Source: Mediterranea massiliensis
Lineage (GTDB): Bacteria > Bacteroidota > Bacteroidia > Bacteroidales > Bacteroidaceae
NCBI GenBank assembly: GCA_958402075.1
Contig: CATXSD010000011.1
Span: forward strand, 1 to 42,162
Length of the DNA stretch: 42,162 nt
Reading direction: 5' to 3'
Shown: positions 41,059 to 42,162 of the stretch, piece by piece
How the letters are laid out: the number at the start of each line of letters is the position of its first letter
How positions within the stretch are numbered: the first letter of the stretch is position 1
Program-made: the position numbers and the translations under genes
The notes under the pieces: generated by a model
What the model saw: the letters and a program-made list of their open reading frames with translations, nothing else
The model's database searches: none
Told to the model about the DNA's origin: nothing

Positions 41059-42162
41059 TTATTCCGCTTCCAGCCGCCCCACGCCGTTGAGCGACGTCGC
41101 CTTTACGACCAGTCCCTTGGTGGCCGTGGCCGTAGACGGTTCGATGCGGTAGATGGCGGGATAGCCCGAAGCGGTGGTCACGGCAATGTAGGCCGAGCCG
41201 TTTTCCATGTAGGGTGTGTTGCCGAAGCCGCTGACATCATCGGGCAGTCCGCTGACATAGGACAGGTTTCCATTAGTAACGTTGAACACGGCCAAACGGT
41301 TCGCCACCTTGTCCGATGCGGTGATGGCCTTGTCGTACATCAGCAGCAGGAAGTAGCTGCCCCCGATATACCAACTGCGCAGGAAGGAAGCGCCGTCAGC
41401 CTTCTCCTCCAGGTTATAATAGTAGGCATCGTCGAAGGTTTCGGTCGCAGTGTTGATGCGCACTACACCGGCAGGCAGAGTGGTCTGCTGACGGACGTCC
41501 TTCATGGTCTTGGCATACGAGGGCGAGAAAACATACATGTAACCGTCGTCGGCCAGCCAGTCCATCTGGTAGTACTGCGACTTGTTGCGCCCGCAGGCGT
41601 AACTGATTTTGTCAGTTTTGATCAGCTTATAATCTGTCAAGGTCTGGTCAGTAAAAATGACCATCCAGCATTCATCGGGATACTGGGTCCATTGCAGTTC
41701 GTCCTTGTCGTAGGCACCGCTGCCACTACCACCGGACTCGGTCTTGATAAGGTCCTCATAGCCGCTACGCACCCACTTGTAACTACCGTCCTCGTTCTTC
41801 TGCATGCAACCATATTGGCTGAGGCCCATGGGCACAGCAGCGGCATAGAGTTTCGAGCCCACTTGCTCCAGCCCGGCCAAGGTCACATATTCGCCGTTGC
41901 CCAGAAAGTTCTCGGAAAGGAAAGGTGTCGAAACGGTGACGGAATTACTGGTATAGGTCTGGTTCTCCACGTCGAGATACGAAGCCAGGAACGACTGGGG
42001 CACATAGCCGTTCTCGTCTTTCAGTTCCGAAGGACCGTCGCCTGTGGAAGTGGTCATGATGTAGCGGTCGTAGAGACCGTAGGTGGTGAAACGATTGACG
42101 TAGTACTCCTGCGAACGTTTCTCCAGCGCACCAACGGCGTCCATCTGAAACGACTGTGTGGT
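41059..42162 (-). CDS. DUF4374 family protein, XusB-like, 5' truncated by window
   Basis: About 367 residues of an exported-type protein are visible. The frame stays open to the window edge: the six codons before the 42144 ATG read TTQSFQ, with no stop. The true start and likely lipoprotein signal are therefore to the right of the window. Repeated beta-strand blades (LAGLEQVGSKLYAAAVPM, YQMDWLADDGYMYVFSP, SYFLLLMYDKAI, ENGSAYIAVTTASGYPAIY) suggest a beta-propeller, matching DUF4374. The family includes XusB, a siderophore-binding lipoprotein of Bacteroides. The next gene outward would be expected to be a TonB-dependent receptor. Siderophore capture is inferred from the family and the PepSY neighbour. 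Confidence 0.8.
   Translation of the reverse strand, partial: TTQSFQMDAVGALEKRSQEYYVNRFTTYGLYDRYIMTTSTGDGPSELKDENGYVPQSFLASYLDVENQTYTSNSVTVSTPFLSENFLGNGEYVTLAGLEQVGSKLYAAAVPMGLSQYGCMQKNEDGSYKWVRSGYEDLIKTESGGSGSGAYDKDELQWTQYPDECWMVIFTDQTLTDYKLIKTDKISYACGRNKSQYYQMDWLADDGYMYVFSPSYAKTMKDVRQQTTLPAGVVRINTATETFDDAYYYNLEEKADGASFLRSWYIGGSYFLLLMYDKAITASDKVANRLAVFNVTNGNLSYVSGLPDDVSGFGNTPYMENGSAYIAVTTASGYPAIYRIEPSTATATKGLVVKATSLNGVGRLEAE

Overview
The window is a stretch of chromosome from a member of the Bacteroidales, most likely Bacteroidaceae (Bacteroides, Phocaeicola or Mediterranea-like). This rests on Bacteroidota-type promoters (TTTG, about 20 bp, then TAnnTTTG), weak or absent Shine-Dalgarno sequences at most starts, and families typical of the group (DUF4494, DUF3127, DUF4348, DUF4374, PIN-PhoH, fused HisIE, epimerase-type threonine dehydrogenase). 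Species cannot be fixed by reading. Coding density is high. I see no phage, insertion sequence, CRISPR array or rRNA; the only RNA gene is tRNA-Asp(GUC).

Layout. 1-3.6 kb (+): 3' end of glnS, a TPR protein and a DUF368/PopT-type membrane protein. 3.7-4.2 kb (-): thiol peroxidase. 4.4-6.6 kb (+): DUF4494, a YggS/PLPBP protein and a dihydroorotate-dehydrogenase-like protein. 7.0-10.6 kb (-): PatB/MalY C-S lyase, a DUF3737 beta-helix protein and a MATE transporter. 10.9-12.3 kb (-): PIN-PhoH. 12.4-14.0 kb: folC (+) overlapping ridA (-) tail to tail. 14.2-21.6 kb (-): a long housekeeping operon, dnaN, exonuclease, coaBC, recN, rlmB and a protease-like TPR protein. 21.8-22.2 kb (+): DUF3127 OB-fold-like protein with an SSB-like tail. 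22.3-27.6 kb (-): a DUF3352-like membrane protein, a PhnP-like hydrolase, murB, a DUF4348 lipoprotein and threonine dehydrogenase. 27.8-29.0 kb (+): glycine C-acetyltransferase, divergent from the dehydrogenase, completing threonine to glycine. 29.1-35.7 kb (-): ferritin, then lysA, lysC, an FtsE-like ATPase, hisIE, hisF, hisA and hisH. 36.0-39.8 kb (+): tRNA-Asp, a secreted alpha/beta hydrolase, an S41 lipoprotein protease and a PfkB-family kinase. 39.9-42.2 kb (-): a PepSY reductase-like membrane protein and the truncated DUF4374 protein upstream of it, resembling the XusC/XusB part of a siderophore-uptake locus.

The most notable non-coding signals are two. First, a near-identical element (27 of 33 positions, with direct ATTAC repeats 21 bp apart) lies exactly 23 bp upstream of the -7 box of both the DUF3737-patB operon and the MATE gene, which suggests one unknown activator drives the whole module. 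Second, two intergenic arrays have a strict 22-bp period but unrelated sequences, at 6723-6876 and about 10755-10886. Each begins at the terminator hairpin of the upstream minus-strand gene and repeats part of that terminator.

Base composition also changes by eye. Genes from 1 to about 20 kb and from about 37 kb on are GC-rich at third positions, while 22-36 kb is clearly more AT-rich, although the genes there are ordinary core functions.
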